Positions 1-8,779 of a stretch of DNA of 36,478 nucleotides are shown piece after piece. Each line of letters starts with the position of its first letter. The first letter of the stretch is position 1. Source of the DNA: Collinsella sp. GTDB lineage: Bacteria; Actinomycetota; Coriobacteriia; Coriobacteriales; Coriobacteriaceae. The stretch spans positions 1-36,478 of the forward strand of contig JAGZUC010000020.1 of NCBI GenBank assembly GCA_018380195.1, read 5' to 3'. A program made the translations under genes and the position numbers. The notes below the pieces were generated by a model, which saw only the letters and a list, made by a program, of their open reading frames with translations, was not told where the DNA came from and searched no databases.

Positions 1-22
1 TTACTCCAACGACGAATTCTAG
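1..22 (+). CDS. 3' end of an upstream gene (partial)
   Basis: The first 22 bases read Y-S-N-D-E-F-stop in one frame (TAG at 20-22) and are followed 29 bases later by a strong palindrome that could end a transcript. Too short to identify, and it may not be coding. Confidence 0.3.
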
Positions 23-50
23 GCGGTGTCCCCTCCCTTTCAAGAAAGAG

Positions 51-76
51 AAGAGGCGGGGCATGCCCCGCCTCTT
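51..76. terminator. Perfect 26-bp palindrome, possible terminator
   Basis: A perfect GC-rich palindrome (AAGAGGCGGGGCA and its complement). It has almost no loop and no T-run on either side, so Rho-independent termination is only a guess. It lies just after the putative upstream stop codon. Confidence 0.45.
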
Positions 77-138
77 ACACCACATCTCTGCGCGCTACCA
101 GTTTCAAGTCGAGTTTTGCCGATTTCGACCAAGAAACG

Positions 139-185
139 CTGCTACTAAAAAGGTAACAGTACTCATATTTGCCCTTTTTTGGCCA
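139..185 (+). repeat. Dispersed 47-bp repeat, copy A
   Basis: This 47-bp stretch aligns without gaps to 14745-14791 (same strand) and to the reverse complement of 14575-14621. The 17-base core CAGTACTCATATTTGCC in columns 19-35 is the same in all three copies, except that copy C keeps CA while its column 17-18 bases differ. The copies lie in intergenic DNA with no ORF. The function is unknown. Confidence 0.75.
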
Positions 186-245
186 CAAGCCCTAAAACAA
201 GCCTCGCCAGGGTCGGGAAACGGGCCAAATCGTCGGCCTCGAGGC

Positions 246-500
246 TTATTCCACCGTTCCGTAGATGGCGCCCCAGCCGTGGGCGGCCAAGGCGGAGTTG
301 AGCTGGTCGCAAAGTGACTGGCGGTCGTAATAGCCGGGCGGCAGCAGGTTGACGATTTCCATGAGATCGGGCGCCAGGTCCAAGATCTCGGCCTGTACGA
401 TCAGATCCAGGCGGTCGATGGCGTGGCGGTCGTAAAACAGCCCGTCGACCAGGCGCTGCAGGTCGCCGAATTCCTCGGCCTGGAACGATCCGTACTCCAT
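246..500 (-). CDS. Small conserved-looking hypothetical protein (84 aa)
   Basis: I placed the start at the ATG at 500 because AGGAGG lies four bases upstream on the minus strand. The longer in-frame reading to 530 has no ribosome binding site. The acidic, soluble protein has no membrane segment or cysteine cluster. Its second half (LLPPGYYDRQSLCDQLNSAL) weakly recalls the small DUF2795-type pattern in which an LP..Y motif is followed by a helix, but I cannot assign it with confidence. It is divergent from the aminotransferase gene, leaving a 150-bp shared upstream region. Function unknown. Confidence 0.65.
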   Translation of the reverse strand: MEYGSFQAEEFGDLQRLVDGLFYDRHAIDRLDLIVQAEILDLAPDLMEIVNLLPPGYYDRQSLCDQLNSALAAHGWGAIYGTVE

Positions 501-650
501 AGTGCCTCCTTGGGCGCCCCACGCCGGCATGCGCGGCGATTCGTAATTTATTGCGATGTACTTAATCTATCACGGCTTCATAACGTTGCGGCGGTGGCGG
601 TCTATACTTAGACGAACTGCAACGTACCGCTTCGCGAAAGGTCGCACCCC

Positions 651-1955
651 ATGCAGACGATCTACCAGAAGATGGAAACCACCGAACTCGATGCCGCCAT
701 CGAGGCGCTCAAAGCCGAGGTCGCCGAGGTCAAGGCCAAGGGCCTGGCGCTCGACATGGCGCGCGGCAAGCCGTCGCCCTCCCAGGTGGACATCTCGCGC
801 CCCATGCTCGATATCCTCAATGCCGACGCCGATCTGCACGACGGCAACGTCGATTGTTCCAACTACGGCTGTTTTGAGGGTATTCCCTCGGCACGCAAGT
901 TGGCAGGGGAGTTCCTGGGCTGTCCCGCCGAGCAGACGCTCGTACTGGGTTCGTCGAGCCTGCTGATTGAGCACGACATCGCCGGCATGTTCTGGCGTTG
1001 CGGCTCGTGCGGCAGCGAGCCTTGGGAGGCTTACGAGGCCGCGCACGACGGCAAGAAGGTCAAGTTCCTGTGCCCCGTTCCCGGCTACGATCGCCACTTT
1101 GGCATCACCGCCGACTTGGGCATCGAGAACGTCCCCGTCGCGATGACCGACAACGGCCCCGACATGGACGAGATCGAGCGCCTCGTTGCCGCTGACGACT
1201 CCATTAAGGGCATCTGGTGCGTGCCCAAGTATTCCAACCCCACGGGCATCACCTTTAGCGAGGACACTGTGCGCCGTCTGGTCGAGATGCCCACGGCCGC
1301 GCCCGATTTCCGCATCTTCTGGGACAACGCCTACTGCGTGCACGACCTGTACGACGAGACCGACGAGCTCGCAAACATCTTTGACCTCGCCCGCGCGGCG
1401 GGCACCGAGGACCGCGTGGTGGCCTTTGCCTCGACGTCCAAGATCACCTTCCCGGGCGCCGGCATCGGCTTTATCGGTGCGAGCCCCGCGGTCATCGCCG
1501 AGTTCTCCAAGTGCCTGAAGGCCGGCCTCATCAGCGCCGACAAGCTCAACCAGCTGCGTCACGTGCGCTTCCTTCCCACCATCGAGGCGGTCAAGGAGCA
1601 CATGAAAAAGCATGCTGAGTTCCTGCGTCCGCGCTTTGAGGCCGTCGAGCGCAAGCTCACCGAGGGCTTGGGCGACACGGGCTGCGCCACCTGGACGCAC
1701 CCCCGCGGCGGCTACTTTGTAAGCTTCGATGGTCCCGAGGGCTCGGCCCAGAAGGTCGCCGCGCTTTGCGCCGACCTGGGCGTCAAGCTCACGCCGGCTG
1801 GTGCCACCTGGCCCTATGGCAAGGACCCGCGCGACACCAACATCCGCATCGCGCCGAGCTATCCCACGGTCGAGGACCTGGAGGCCGCGCTCGATGTGCT
1901 GGTGCTGGCTGTGAAGCTCGTCGCTGCCGAGCTTGCGCGCGCCGAGCGCGCCTAA
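651..1955 (+). CDS. aspT: Aspartate aminotransferase, type Ic (PLP fold type I)
   Basis: A pyridoxal-phosphate enzyme expected to exchange the amino group between aspartate and 2-oxoglutarate in the cytoplasm. The PLP-binding lysine is K264 in the motif STSKITFPGAG. The DNAYCVHDL segment just before it supplies the Asp/Tyr pair that contacts the cofactor, and the RIAPSYP segment near the C-terminus carries the substrate carboxylate arginine. Length (434 aa) and the motif spacing fit the actinobacterial AspT-like group (Pfam Asp_aminotransf, PF12897) rather than the classical AspC group. GAAAGG precedes the ATG. A TATACT box lies at 603-608 but no good -35 is visible. It appears monocistronic. 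Substrate is inferred from the family. Confidence 0.85.
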   Translation: MQTIYQKMETTELDAAIEALKAEVAEVKAKGLALDMARGKPSPSQVDISRPMLDILNADADLHDGNVDCSNYGCFEGIPSARKLAGEFLGCPAEQTLVLGSSSLLIEHDIAGMFWRCGSCGSEPWEAYEAAHDGKKVKFLCPVPGYDRHFGITADLGIENVPVAMTDNGPDMDEIERLVAADDSIKGIWCVPKYSNPTGITFSEDTVRRLVEMPTAAPDFRIFWDNAYCVHDLYDETDELANIFDLARAAGTEDRVVAFASTSKITFPGAGIGFIGASPAVIAEFSKCLKAGLISADKLNQLRHVRFLPTIEAVKEHMKKHAEFLRPRFEAVERKLTEGLGDTGCATWTHPRGGYFVSFDGPEGSAQKVAALCADLGVKLTPAGATWPYGKDPRDTNIRIAPSYPTVEDLEAALDVLVLAVKLVAAELARAERA

Positions 1956-2006
1956 CGCGCGGCTTCCCGTACTATCCGCACTTTCGATACGTAAAGGAGC
2001 GTATAC

Positions 2007-2321
2007 ATGGATTTGGGTATTTCCACCAACCCCACGCCAGAGCTCTACACCATTAAGGTAACCGGCGAGATCGATATCTCTAACGCCGACAGCCTGCGCA
2101 ATGCTATCGACCTGGCGCTCGAGCAGCCCACTGAGGCCGTTGAGCTCGATTTTGCCCAGGTGAGCTACATCGACTCGACGGGCATTGGCGTGCTTGTGGG
2201 CGCCGCGCACCACGCGGTCGACCACGGCAAGCGCTTTAGCTGCACCAATGTGCAGCCCCCGGTGATGCGCGTGGTTCAGCTGTTGGGCGTCGACCAGGAG
2301 ATTTCGATCACCGCTGCATAG
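2007..2321 (+). CDS. STAS-domain anti-sigma factor antagonist (SpoIIAA/RsbV-like)
   Basis: A 104-aa single STAS domain. Proteins of this family bind anti-sigma kinases when unphosphorylated and so release a sigma factor. The signature DSTGIGVLVG at residues 56-65 places the phospho-acceptor at S57, matching the SpoIIAA/RsbV serine. AAAGGAG lies just upstream of the ATG. No partner anti-sigma kinase or sigma factor gene lies nearby, so its regulon cannot be read from context. It sits 51 bp after the aminotransferase gene, possibly in the same transcript, and before the Tat genes. Confidence 0.85.
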   Translation: MDLGISTNPTPELYTIKVTGEIDISNADSLRNAIDLALEQPTEAVELDFAQVSYIDSTGIGVLVGAAHHAVDHGKRFSCTNVQPPVMRVVQLLGVDQEISITAA

Positions 2322-2474
2322 TCTTTGCCCCCAAAAGGGCATGCCGTTTGGCATATGTTTGTGATGCGCTCGGACGTTTTGGCGTCCGGGCGCTATACTT
2401 GACCGAATGAATAGACGAGTTCCGGCCGAATGGCGCGGTGCGGGCTCGACTCACATCGAGCCTTGGAGGTATGT

Positions 2475-3065
2475 GTGTTTGGTATTGGAGAGGGTGAGCT
2501 CGCGATCATCGTGGTCTTCGGCTTTTTGCTGTTTGGCCCGGATAAGCTCCCGCAGATGGGCCGCACGATCGGCCGTGCCATCCGTCAGTTCCGCGAGACG
2601 CAGGAAAAGATGACGGCCGTTGTTCAGTCCGAGATTATCGATCCGGTGAGCGAGGCCGCGTCGGCACCGGTCAAGCCCAAGAAGGCTGCTGCGACCGACG
2701 ACGATTCCGATGCGGACGAGGATGCCGCCGAGACGGCAGCGCCCGCCAAGAAGGAGACCTTTGCCGAGCGTCGCGCCCGCCTTGCTGCCGAGAAGGCCGC
2801 AAGCGAGGGCGCTGCTGAGGGCGAAGGTGCTGCTGAGGAGGCCGAGGGCGCCGAGTCCACCGAGGCCGAGCCTGCCACTGCCACCGTCGAGTCCGAGCCT
2901 GCTGCAGAGCCGGAGCCCGAGCCCGAGCCGGCAGAGCCCACGACGGCTGACCTCTACGCCCGTCGTCCCCGCAAGCGCAAGGCCGTCGTCGACCAGCTCG
3001 CTCGCGAGCTCGAGGCCGAGGATGACACCGCTGCTGCCGACGCTCCGAAGGGAGGCGATGAGTAA
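2475..3065 (+). CDS. tatA: Twin-arginine translocase subunit, TatA/TatB family
   Basis: A membrane-anchored Tat component of about 196 aa. The GTG start at 2475 is chosen because GGAGG ends five bases before it and it gives the family N-terminus FGIGEGELAIIVVFGFLLFG. The longer ATG reading from 2430 would add 15 residues without a ribosome binding site. A short transmembrane helix (about residues 8-22) is followed by the FGPDKLP hinge and an amphipathic helix. The FGP hinge is TatB-like, so the TatA/TatB split is uncertain. After residue 60 the tail is a long disordered stretch rich in Ala and Glu, ending basic. Its stop codon overlaps the tatC start by one base. Confidence 0.85.
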   Translation: MFGIGEGELAIIVVFGFLLFGPDKLPQMGRTIGRAIRQFRETQEKMTAVVQSEIIDPVSEAASAPVKPKKAAATDDDSDADEDAAETAAPAKKETFAERRARLAAEKAASEGAAEGEGAAEEAEGAESTEAEPATATVESEPAAEPEPEPEPAEPTTADLYARRPRKRKAVVDQLARELEAEDDTAAADAPKGGDE

Positions 3066-3856
3066 TGCCTATCGGACCTGCGCGAATGCCGCTCTTCGAT
3101 CACCTGGGAGAACTCCGTCGCCGCCTGACCATCGTGGTCGTGTCGGTGTTTGCCGCCGCCATCGTGCTGTATTTCGCCACGCCTGTTGTGCTCGACATCC
3201 TGGAAGATCCCATCCGCTCCTTTGTGCCGGACGGTAAGTTCTACATCACCACCACGCTCGGCGGCTTTGGCTTGCGCTTCTCGCTGGCCATCAAGATGGC
3301 CGTGGTCATGTGCACGCCCATGATCATCTGGCAGATTCTGGCATTTTTCCTGCCGGCGCTTCGCCCCAACGAGCGCAAGTGGGTCGTGCCCACGGTGCTC
3401 GCCTCGACGGTGCTGTTCTTCCTGGGCGCTATCTTTTGCTACTTCATCATCATTCCTGCGGGCTTTGAGTGGCTCATCGGCGAGACCTCGGCCGTCGCCA
3501 CGGCGCTGCCCAATCTGGAGGACTACGTCAACATGGAGCTGCTCTTTATGATCGGCTTTGGCGTGGCGTTTGAGCTGCCGCTCATCATCTTCTACCTGTC
3601 CGTTTTCCACATCGTGTCCTACGCGGCGTTCCGCAGCGCTTGGCGTTACGTGTACGTGGGCCTGCTCGTGGGCTCGGCTGTGATCACGCCCGACGGCTCG
3701 CCCGTCACCCTGGGCCTTATGTACGGCGCCCTGCTCTCGCTCTACGAGATCTCGCTCGCCATCGCCCGCGTGGTCATTACTGCGCGCGAGGGCAAGCAGG
3801 GCTTGTTCGTGAGCCGTCTGGACCTGTTCTCGGACGATGAGGACGACGAGGAGTAA
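3065..3856 (+). CDS. tatC: Twin-arginine translocase subunit TatC
   Basis: A polytopic inner-membrane receptor for twin-arginine signal peptides, 263 aa with six predicted transmembrane segments. The N-terminal HLGELRRRL (residues 13-21) is the conserved TatC cytoplasmic motif that contacts the RR signal. The first loop RPNERK and the late VITPDGSP...YE segment are also typical. The C-terminus ends in an acidic run of Asp and Glu. It overlaps tatA by one base (TAATG) and hypA starts six bases after its stop, so the three genes are almost certainly co-translated from one mRNA. Confidence 0.95.
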   Translation: MPIGPARMPLFDHLGELRRRLTIVVVSVFAAAIVLYFATPVVLDILEDPIRSFVPDGKFYITTTLGGFGLRFSLAIKMAVVMCTPMIIWQILAFFLPALRPNERKWVVPTVLASTVLFFLGAIFCYFIIIPAGFEWLIGETSAVATALPNLEDYVNMELLFMIGFGVAFELPLIIFYLSVFHIVSYAAFRSAWRYVYVGLLVGSAVITPDGSPVTLGLMYGALLSLYEISLAIARVVITAREGKQGLFVSRLDLFSDDEDDEE

Positions 3857-3862
3857 ATCGGT

Positions 3863-4219
3863 ATGCACGAGGTTGGCATTGTCAACGGCATACTCGATAC
3901 AGTGATTCGCGCGGCGCGTGGGGCGGGGGCCTCACGCGCCGTTTTGGTAACGCTGCGTATCGGGGATATGACCGAGGTCGTGCGCGAGGCGCTCGATTTT
4001 GCCTGGGAGACGTTTCGCGACGAGGACCCGCTCACACAAGGCTGCGAGCTTGCCGTAGAGGAGATTCATCCGCAAAGCGAATGCCTAGACTGCGGCGAGG
4101 TCTTCGACCACGACCGCTTCCACTGCCGCTGTCCTCAGTGCGGCGGCGCCAACGTGCGCCTGCTGCACGGCCGCGAGCTCGACATCGCCAGTATCGAAAT
4201 CGAAACCCCCGACGATTAG
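3863..4219 (+). CDS. hypA: Hydrogenase nickel-insertion protein HypA
   Basis: A 118-aa nickel metallochaperone. The conserved MHE start provides the nickel-binding N-terminus with H2. Two CxxC pairs, C74/C77 and C90/C93, form the structural zinc site, with an additional C88 beside the second pair. The ribosome binding site GAGGAG lies inside the end of tatC. It hands nickel to HypB for [NiFe]-hydrogenase assembly. No hydrogenase structural genes lie in the window, so the client enzyme is elsewhere in the genome or is another nickel enzyme. Confidence 0.93.
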   Translation: MHEVGIVNGILDTVIRAARGAGASRAVLVTLRIGDMTEVVREALDFAWETFRDEDPLTQGCELAVEEIHPQSECLDCGEVFDHDRFHCRCPQCGGANVRLLHGRELDIASIEIETPDD

Positions 4220-4274
4220 CCCGCTAGCCATCTGGTGATGGGGTATAAAGGGGCCAAAGTAAGGAGTGCCGAGT

Positions 4275-4958
4275 ATGGCCGAGAAAACGATTGATATCGC
4301 GTCGCCGATTCTGTCGCGCAATGAGCGTCTGGCAGATCAGCTGCGTCAGCGATTTAAAGAGACAAACACCTATGTGATCAATGTGCTGTCGAGCCCCGGC
4401 TCGGGTAAGACCACCACGATTTTGGGCACCAACGAGCGCCTACGCGACAAGGCCGGCCTGCGTTGCGCCGTCATCGAGGGCGATATCGCCTCGGACGTCG
4501 ACGCCATCACCATGAAGGAAGCCGGCATGCCCGCCATCCAGATCAACACGGGCGGCCTGTGCCACCTCGAGGGCAACATGATCATGGAGGCCGTTGACGC
4601 GTTCGACCAGGCTGTGGGTCTGGAAAACATTGACGTCATCTTTATCGAAAACGTGGGTAACCTGGTCTGCCCAGTTGACTTTGACCTGGGCGAGAACCTG
4701 TCCATCATGATCCTCTCGGTGCCCGAGGGCGACGACAAACCCGTCAAGTACCCGGGCATCTTCCAACACGCCGGCGCACAGCTGCTCAACAAGGTCGACG
4801 TGGCTCCGGCTTTCGATTTTGACATGGATAGGTATACTAAGACACTCGATGACCTCAATCCGCAGGCGCCGCGGTTTGCCGTGAGCGCGCGCAAGGGCGA
4901 GGGCATGGATGCCTGGTGCGATTGGCTCATCGGGCAGATTGAGCAAGCAAGGGCGTAA
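4275..4958 (+). CDS. hypB: Hydrogenase maturation GTPase HypB
   Basis: A 227-aa SIMIBI-class GTPase that powers nickel insertion with HypA. The start at 4275 follows AAGGAG by nine bases. The P-loop SSPGSGKTT spans residues 39-47. The metal-binding C96-H97 pair occurs in GGLCHLEG, C132 in NVGNLVCP, and NKVD (172-175) is the guanine-specificity motif. It lacks the N-terminal CxxCGC site and the histidine-rich stretch found in some homologues, so it has only the core G-domain metal site. A TATAAA box at 4244-4249 may give it its own promoter as well as read-through from hypA. Confidence 0.95.
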   Translation: MAEKTIDIASPILSRNERLADQLRQRFKETNTYVINVLSSPGSGKTTTILGTNERLRDKAGLRCAVIEGDIASDVDAITMKEAGMPAIQINTGGLCHLEGNMIMEAVDAFDQAVGLENIDVIFIENVGNLVCPVDFDLGENLSIMILSVPEGDDKPVKYPGIFQHAGAQLLNKVDVAPAFDFDMDRYTKTLDDLNPQAPRFAVSARKGEGMDAWCDWLIGQIEQARA

Positions 4959-5012
4959 GTCGGCCGCCATACGGGCGGGCGTAGCCGCAGAGACATGAGA
5001 TAGGAGCCTCTT

Positions 5013-7571
5013 TTGAAGCTCATCATCGCCGAGAAAAACGACGCCGCGCGTCAGATCGCCGAGCGGCTGTCCACGGGTAAGCCTAAAAAGGACAAGGTGT
5101 ACAACACCGCCATCTACCGTTTTGAGTGGAAGGGCGAGGAGTGCGTGACCATCGGCCTTGCCGGTCACATCCTTGCGCCCGATTTTTGCGACAGCGTGCT
5201 GTTCGATAAAAAGCTGGGTTGGTATTCGGTGACCGAGGACGGTGAGATGTTGCCGGCCGATATGCCCGATGGCCTGGCGCGTCCGCCCTATGACACCAAG
5301 CGTAAGCCGTTCCTTGCCGATGGCATCTCCATCAAGGGTTGGAAGCTCGAGAGCCTGCCTTACCTCACCTGGGCGCCCGTCATTAAGCTGCCGGCCGAGA
5401 AGGAGCTCATTCGCTCGCTCAAGAACCTTGCCAAGAAGTCCGACAGCGTCATCATCGCTACGGACTTCGATCGCGAGGGCGAGCTGATCGGTTCGGACGC
5501 CCTCAACAAGGTGCGCGAGGTTGCGCCCGACTTGCCGGTCGCCCGCGCCCAGTACTCTTCGTTTACCAAGGCCGAGATTACGCACGCCTTCGATAATCTC
5601 GTCTCGCTCGACCAGAACCTGGCCGACGCCGGCGAGAGCCGTCAGCACATCGACCTTATCTGGGGTGCGGTGCTCACGCGTTACCTGACGCTCGCCAAGT
5701 TTGGCGGCTTTGGTAACGTGCGCTCCGCCGGCCGCGTGCAGACCCCGACGCTTGCCCTGGTGGTCGAGCGCGAGCGCGAGCGCATGGCGTTTGTGCCCGA
5801 GGACTATTGGCAGATTCGCGGCATGGGCGCCGCGCAAGGCGCTGCCGAGGACGATCGCTTTAAGATCGCGCACAAGACAGCGCGCTTTACCGACAAGGAT
5901 GCTGCCGAGACGGCGTACGGTCACGTTGACGGCGCCGAGACGGCAACCGTCGCCGCGGTGACCAAGCGCTCCCGCAAGCAGCAGCCGCCCACGCCGTTTG
6001 CGACGACCTCGCTACAGGCCGCCGCCGCGGCCGAGGGCATCTCGCCTGCGCGTACCATGCGCATCGCCGAGTCTCTCTACATGGCGGGCCTCATCAGCTA
6101 TCCGCGTGTCGACAACACCGTATACCCCGCGACGCTCGATCTGGGCGCCGTGGTAAGCGACCTGGCAAAGATTAATCCGGCGCTGGCACCCGTGTGCAAA
6201 AAGGTGCTCGCCGGTCCTATGAAGCCCACGCGCGGCAAAGTCGAGACCACCGACCACCCGCCTATCTACCCCACGGGCGAGGGCGATCCGTCCACGCTCG
6301 ATGGCGGCCAGCGCAAGCTCTATGACCTCATCGCCCGCCGCTTCCTGGCGACGCTTATGGGGCCCGCGACCATAGAGAACACCAAGCTCGAGCTCGACAT
6401 CAACGGCGAGCCGTTCGTGGCTTCGGGCGATGTGCTCGTGACCCCGGGTTTCCGCGAGGCCTACCCGTATGGCCTTAAGCGCGACGAGCAGATGCCGCCG
6501 CTGGAGCAGGGCGATGCGGTCGACGTATTCGACATTAAGCTCGAGGCCAAGCAGACCGAGCCACCCGCGCGCTACAGCCAGGGCAAGCTCGTGCAGGAGA
6601 TGGAGAAGCGCGGTCTGGGTACCAAGTCCACGCGCGCGAGCATCATCGAGCGCCTGTATGCCGTGCGCTATCTCAAAAATGATCCCGTTGAGCCGAGCCA
6701 GCTGGGCATCGCCATCATCGACGCGCTGACGCAGTTTGCCCCGCGCATCACGAGCCCCGATATGACCAGCGAGCTCGACGGCGACATGACCCGTGTGGAG
6801 CGCGGCGAGGATACCGAAGAGCATGTCGTGACGCACTCGCGCGCGCTGCTGGCTGGCGTGCTCGACGAGCTGCTCAAGCACACGCAGGAGCTGGGCGACG
6901 CCATCAGCGACGCCGTCACGGCCGATGCGCGCGTGGGCGCCTGCCCCAAGTGCGGCAAGGACCTGGTTATGAAGACGAGCGCCAAGACCCGTGGCAGCTT
7001 CATTGGCTGCATGGGTTGGCCCGACTGTGACGTGACCTATCCGGTGCCGAGCGGCGTCAAGGTAAGCCCGCTCGAGGGCGAGGCGGCCGTGTGCCCCGAG
7101 TGTGGCGCGCCGCGCATTAAGTGCCAGCCGTTCCGCCAGAAGGCTTTCGAGATCTGCGTGAACCCGACGTGCCCCACCAACTACGAGCCCGACCTTAAGG
7201 TGGGCGAGTGCAAGGTGTGCGCCGAGGCCGGACGCCATGGCGACCTGATCGCGCACAAGAGCGAGAAGAGCGGCAAGCGCTTTATCCGCTGCACCAACTA
7301 CGATGACTGTGGCGTGAGCTATCCTCTGCCGGCGCGCGGTAAGCTCGAGGCGACGGGCGAGACCTGCCCCGAGTGCGGTGCTCCCATCGTGGTGGTCAAC
7401 ACGGCACGTGGCCCGTGGCGCATCTGTGTGAACATGGACTGCCCGACCAAGGAAAAGAAGCCCGCCCGCGGCCGCAAGACCACGACCAAGGCGAGCGCGG
7501 CGAAGAAGACGACGGCCAAGAAGACCACGACCAAGAAGTCGACTGCCAAGAAAGCAACCGCCGACAAATAG
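5013..7571 (+). CDS. topA: DNA topoisomerase, type IA
   Basis: An 852-aa type IA topoisomerase that relaxes or decatenates DNA by single-strand passage. The TTG start is supported by AGGAG six bases upstream and by the family opening KLIIAEKND. The Toprim site has E7 and D151-F-D153 in ATDFDREGELIG. The catalytic tyrosine is Y363 in LISYPRVDN. Four C-x2-C zinc-ribbon modules begin near residues 644, 694, 733 and 785. The last 40 residues are a Lys/Thr/Ala tail likely to bind DNA non-specifically. The N-terminal layout resembles topoisomerase III and archaeal-type topA more than E. coli TopA, so the topA/topB name is tentative. Confidence 0.9.
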   Translation: MKLIIAEKNDAARQIAERLSTGKPKKDKVYNTAIYRFEWKGEECVTIGLAGHILAPDFCDSVLFDKKLGWYSVTEDGEMLPADMPDGLARPPYDTKRKPFLADGISIKGWKLESLPYLTWAPVIKLPAEKELIRSLKNLAKKSDSVIIATDFDREGELIGSDALNKVREVAPDLPVARAQYSSFTKAEITHAFDNLVSLDQNLADAGESRQHIDLIWGAVLTRYLTLAKFGGFGNVRSAGRVQTPTLALVVERERERMAFVPEDYWQIRGMGAAQGAAEDDRFKIAHKTARFTDKDAAETAYGHVDGAETATVAAVTKRSRKQQPPTPFATTSLQAAAAAEGISPARTMRIAESLYMAGLISYPRVDNTVYPATLDLGAVVSDLAKINPALAPVCKKVLAGPMKPTRGKVETTDHPPIYPTGEGDPSTLDGGQRKLYDLIARRFLATLMGPATIENTKLELDINGEPFVASGDVLVTPGFREAYPYGLKRDEQMPPLEQGDAVDVFDIKLEAKQTEPPARYSQGKLVQEMEKRGLGTKSTRASIIERLYAVRYLKNDPVEPSQLGIAIIDALTQFAPRITSPDMTSELDGDMTRVERGEDTEEHVVTHSRALLAGVLDELLKHTQELGDAISDAVTADARVGACPKCGKDLVMKTSAKTRGSFIGCMGWPDCDVTYPVPSGVKVSPLEGEAAVCPECGAPRIKCQPFRQKAFEICVNPTCPTNYEPDLKVGECKVCAEAGRHGDLIAHKSEKSGKRFIRCTNYDDCGVSYPLPARGKLEATGETCPECGAPIVVVNTARGPWRICVNMDCPTKEKKPARGRKTTTKASAAKKTTAKKTTTKKSTAKKATADK

Positions 7572-7597
7572 CCGAACAGCGACACGCCACAGCAACA

Positions 7598-7635
7598 GGG
7601 GCCGGGTGCGCGAATCCAAACGCGCACCCGGCCCC
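7598..7635. terminator. Stem-loop after topA
   Basis: A perfect GC-rich stem (GGGGCCGGGTGCGCG and its complement) with an 8-base loop starts 27 bases after the topA stop. There is no following T-run, but its position and strength suggest transcript termination or 3' end protection. Confidence 0.65.
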
Positions 7636-7642
7636 GCTCATG

Positions 7643-7709
7643 AGTTGCGGTGAAATAGTTCTTATTTGAGCTTGTAGGGCTCAAAAACCGGAACTATTCC
7701 ACCGCAACT
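7643..7709. repeat. Long inverted repeat 1 flanking the zinc-ribbon gene
   Basis: The arms 7643-7661 and 7691-7709 are 19 bases with one mismatch, and an inner TTGAGC/GCTCAA pair (7666-7671 and 7679-7684) extends the structure. The outer 16 bases AGTTGCGGTGAAATAG are identical to the arm at 8781-8796, on the far side of the neighbouring gene. No transposase is present. Confidence 0.8.
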
Positions 7710-7727
7710 TCTTGTTGGTTGGGGAGT

Positions 7728-8711
7728 TTAGTTCACTTCGACGGGTTTGGCGCCGGGGTAGCGGTCCTCAAAGTCTAGACGGTACTTGTTGTCGTTGGTG
7801 CCCGCCACGTTGTCGCGTGCCAGCGGCGCCACGATCTCATTCTTGTGGTCCGCAGGCTTGGCGTATTTCAGGCTGATCTCCCAGGCATCACAGATTGCGT
7901 CAATGCGGTGATCCAGGTCGTCGTACAGGGCGATGATGTCCTTCCAGGAGCTGTAGTTCTTGGAGCTCGTCGGGACCTCCAGGTCCTCGACGATGTCGTA
8001 ATACTGCTCGATGGTGTCCTCCGTGCGCTCGGCGACGTCGGCGAGATTTTGACGGGTGGTTCGATCCTCTTCCAGATAGTTGCCGTTGAAGTTCTGCGCG
8101 CAGCCACGGACCTGGCTGTCGAGATCTTCGAGCAGGTCGTAGTATTCGCTCAGTCGGCGGTAGAGGTTCTGCTCAGAGAGCGTTGCTTCGCCGCCATCCT
8201 CGTCGTCATCGTCATCATCGTCGTACAGGCTGTTGGGATCGCCGAGAGGCTTTAGGTCATCGTCGTCGACGTCATGGTGCAGCTTAGCTACCTCGGCAGT
8301 CGTCTGCGTGGCGGCGTTGTCGAACGGTCTGATTGCAAAGAAGATGACCAGGGCGATGATGATCGCCACCAGCACAACGATAACGGCGATAAGCGGCCCG
8401 GTGCCGCTCTTTTTGGGAGCGGGGGTCTGTGGCGAAGCGGGCACGTATGCGGGACCCGGCTGCTGTTGGGGCGAGCCGCTCGCGACGGGTATGCGCTGCG
8501 TGGTCTCGACGGCCTCGGTCCTTGCGGCGGGGTCGGGGCTATAGGCAAGGGAGTCGTCCGCCTTGGCTTGCGGCGTATCAAGGGAGCCGGTCTGCTCAAA
8601 AGCGGGCTGGCTATCGCTCGCGGCTGTTTGCTCAACGGGTGCACCGCACGAGGTGCAGAACTTGGCATCATCTGCAAGAAGCTTGCCGCACGAGGCGCAA
8701 TACCGAGACAT
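7728..8711 (-). CDS. Zinc-ribbon single-pass membrane protein of unknown function
   Basis: A 327-aa protein. The start at 8711 is preferred because AAAGGAG lies five bases upstream and it puts the zinc ribbon at the N-terminus. C5/C8 and C19/C22 form a zinc-ribbon module. A Pro/Gln/Ser/Thr-rich linker (about 28-103) leads to a basic patch and one transmembrane helix (about 106-127). The rest is predicted outside the cell, with an Asp run near residues 158-167 and then a largely helical, Tyr/Asp/Leu-rich region. Many Coriobacteriia and Firmicutes proteins share this zinc-ribbon plus TM plus variable exodomain plan, but I do not recognise the exodomain. It is a single gene between two related inverted repeats. 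Confidence 0.8.
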   Translation of the reverse strand: MSRYCASCGKLLADDAKFCTSCGAPVEQTAASDSQPAFEQTGSLDTPQAKADDSLAYSPDPAARTEAVETTQRIPVASGSPQQQPGPAYVPASPQTPAPKKSGTGPLIAVIVVLVAIIIALVIFFAIRPFDNAATQTTAEVAKLHHDVDDDDLKPLGDPNSLYDDDDDDDEDGGEATLSEQNLYRRLSEYYDLLEDLDSQVRGCAQNFNGNYLEEDRTTRQNLADVAERTEDTIEQYYDIVEDLEVPTSSKNYSSWKDIIALYDDLDHRIDAICDAWEISLKYAKPADHKNEIVAPLARDNVAGTNDNKYRLDFEDRYPGAKPVEVN

Positions 8712-8779
8712 TGCCACTCCTTTCGCCACATTTCAATGCAATACGACGATTATACCCAGCGCACAAAATTCCCCATCAT

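Noticed and set aside
570..2354. Long minus-strand frame opposite the aminotransferase and STAS genes
   Set aside because: It is a mirror of GC-rich codon use on the other strand. It has no ribosome binding site or family motif, and it runs through two well-supported genes.
4440..5924. Long minus-strand frame opposite hypB and topA
   Set aside because: Shadow frame of strong, motif-bearing genes on the plus strand.
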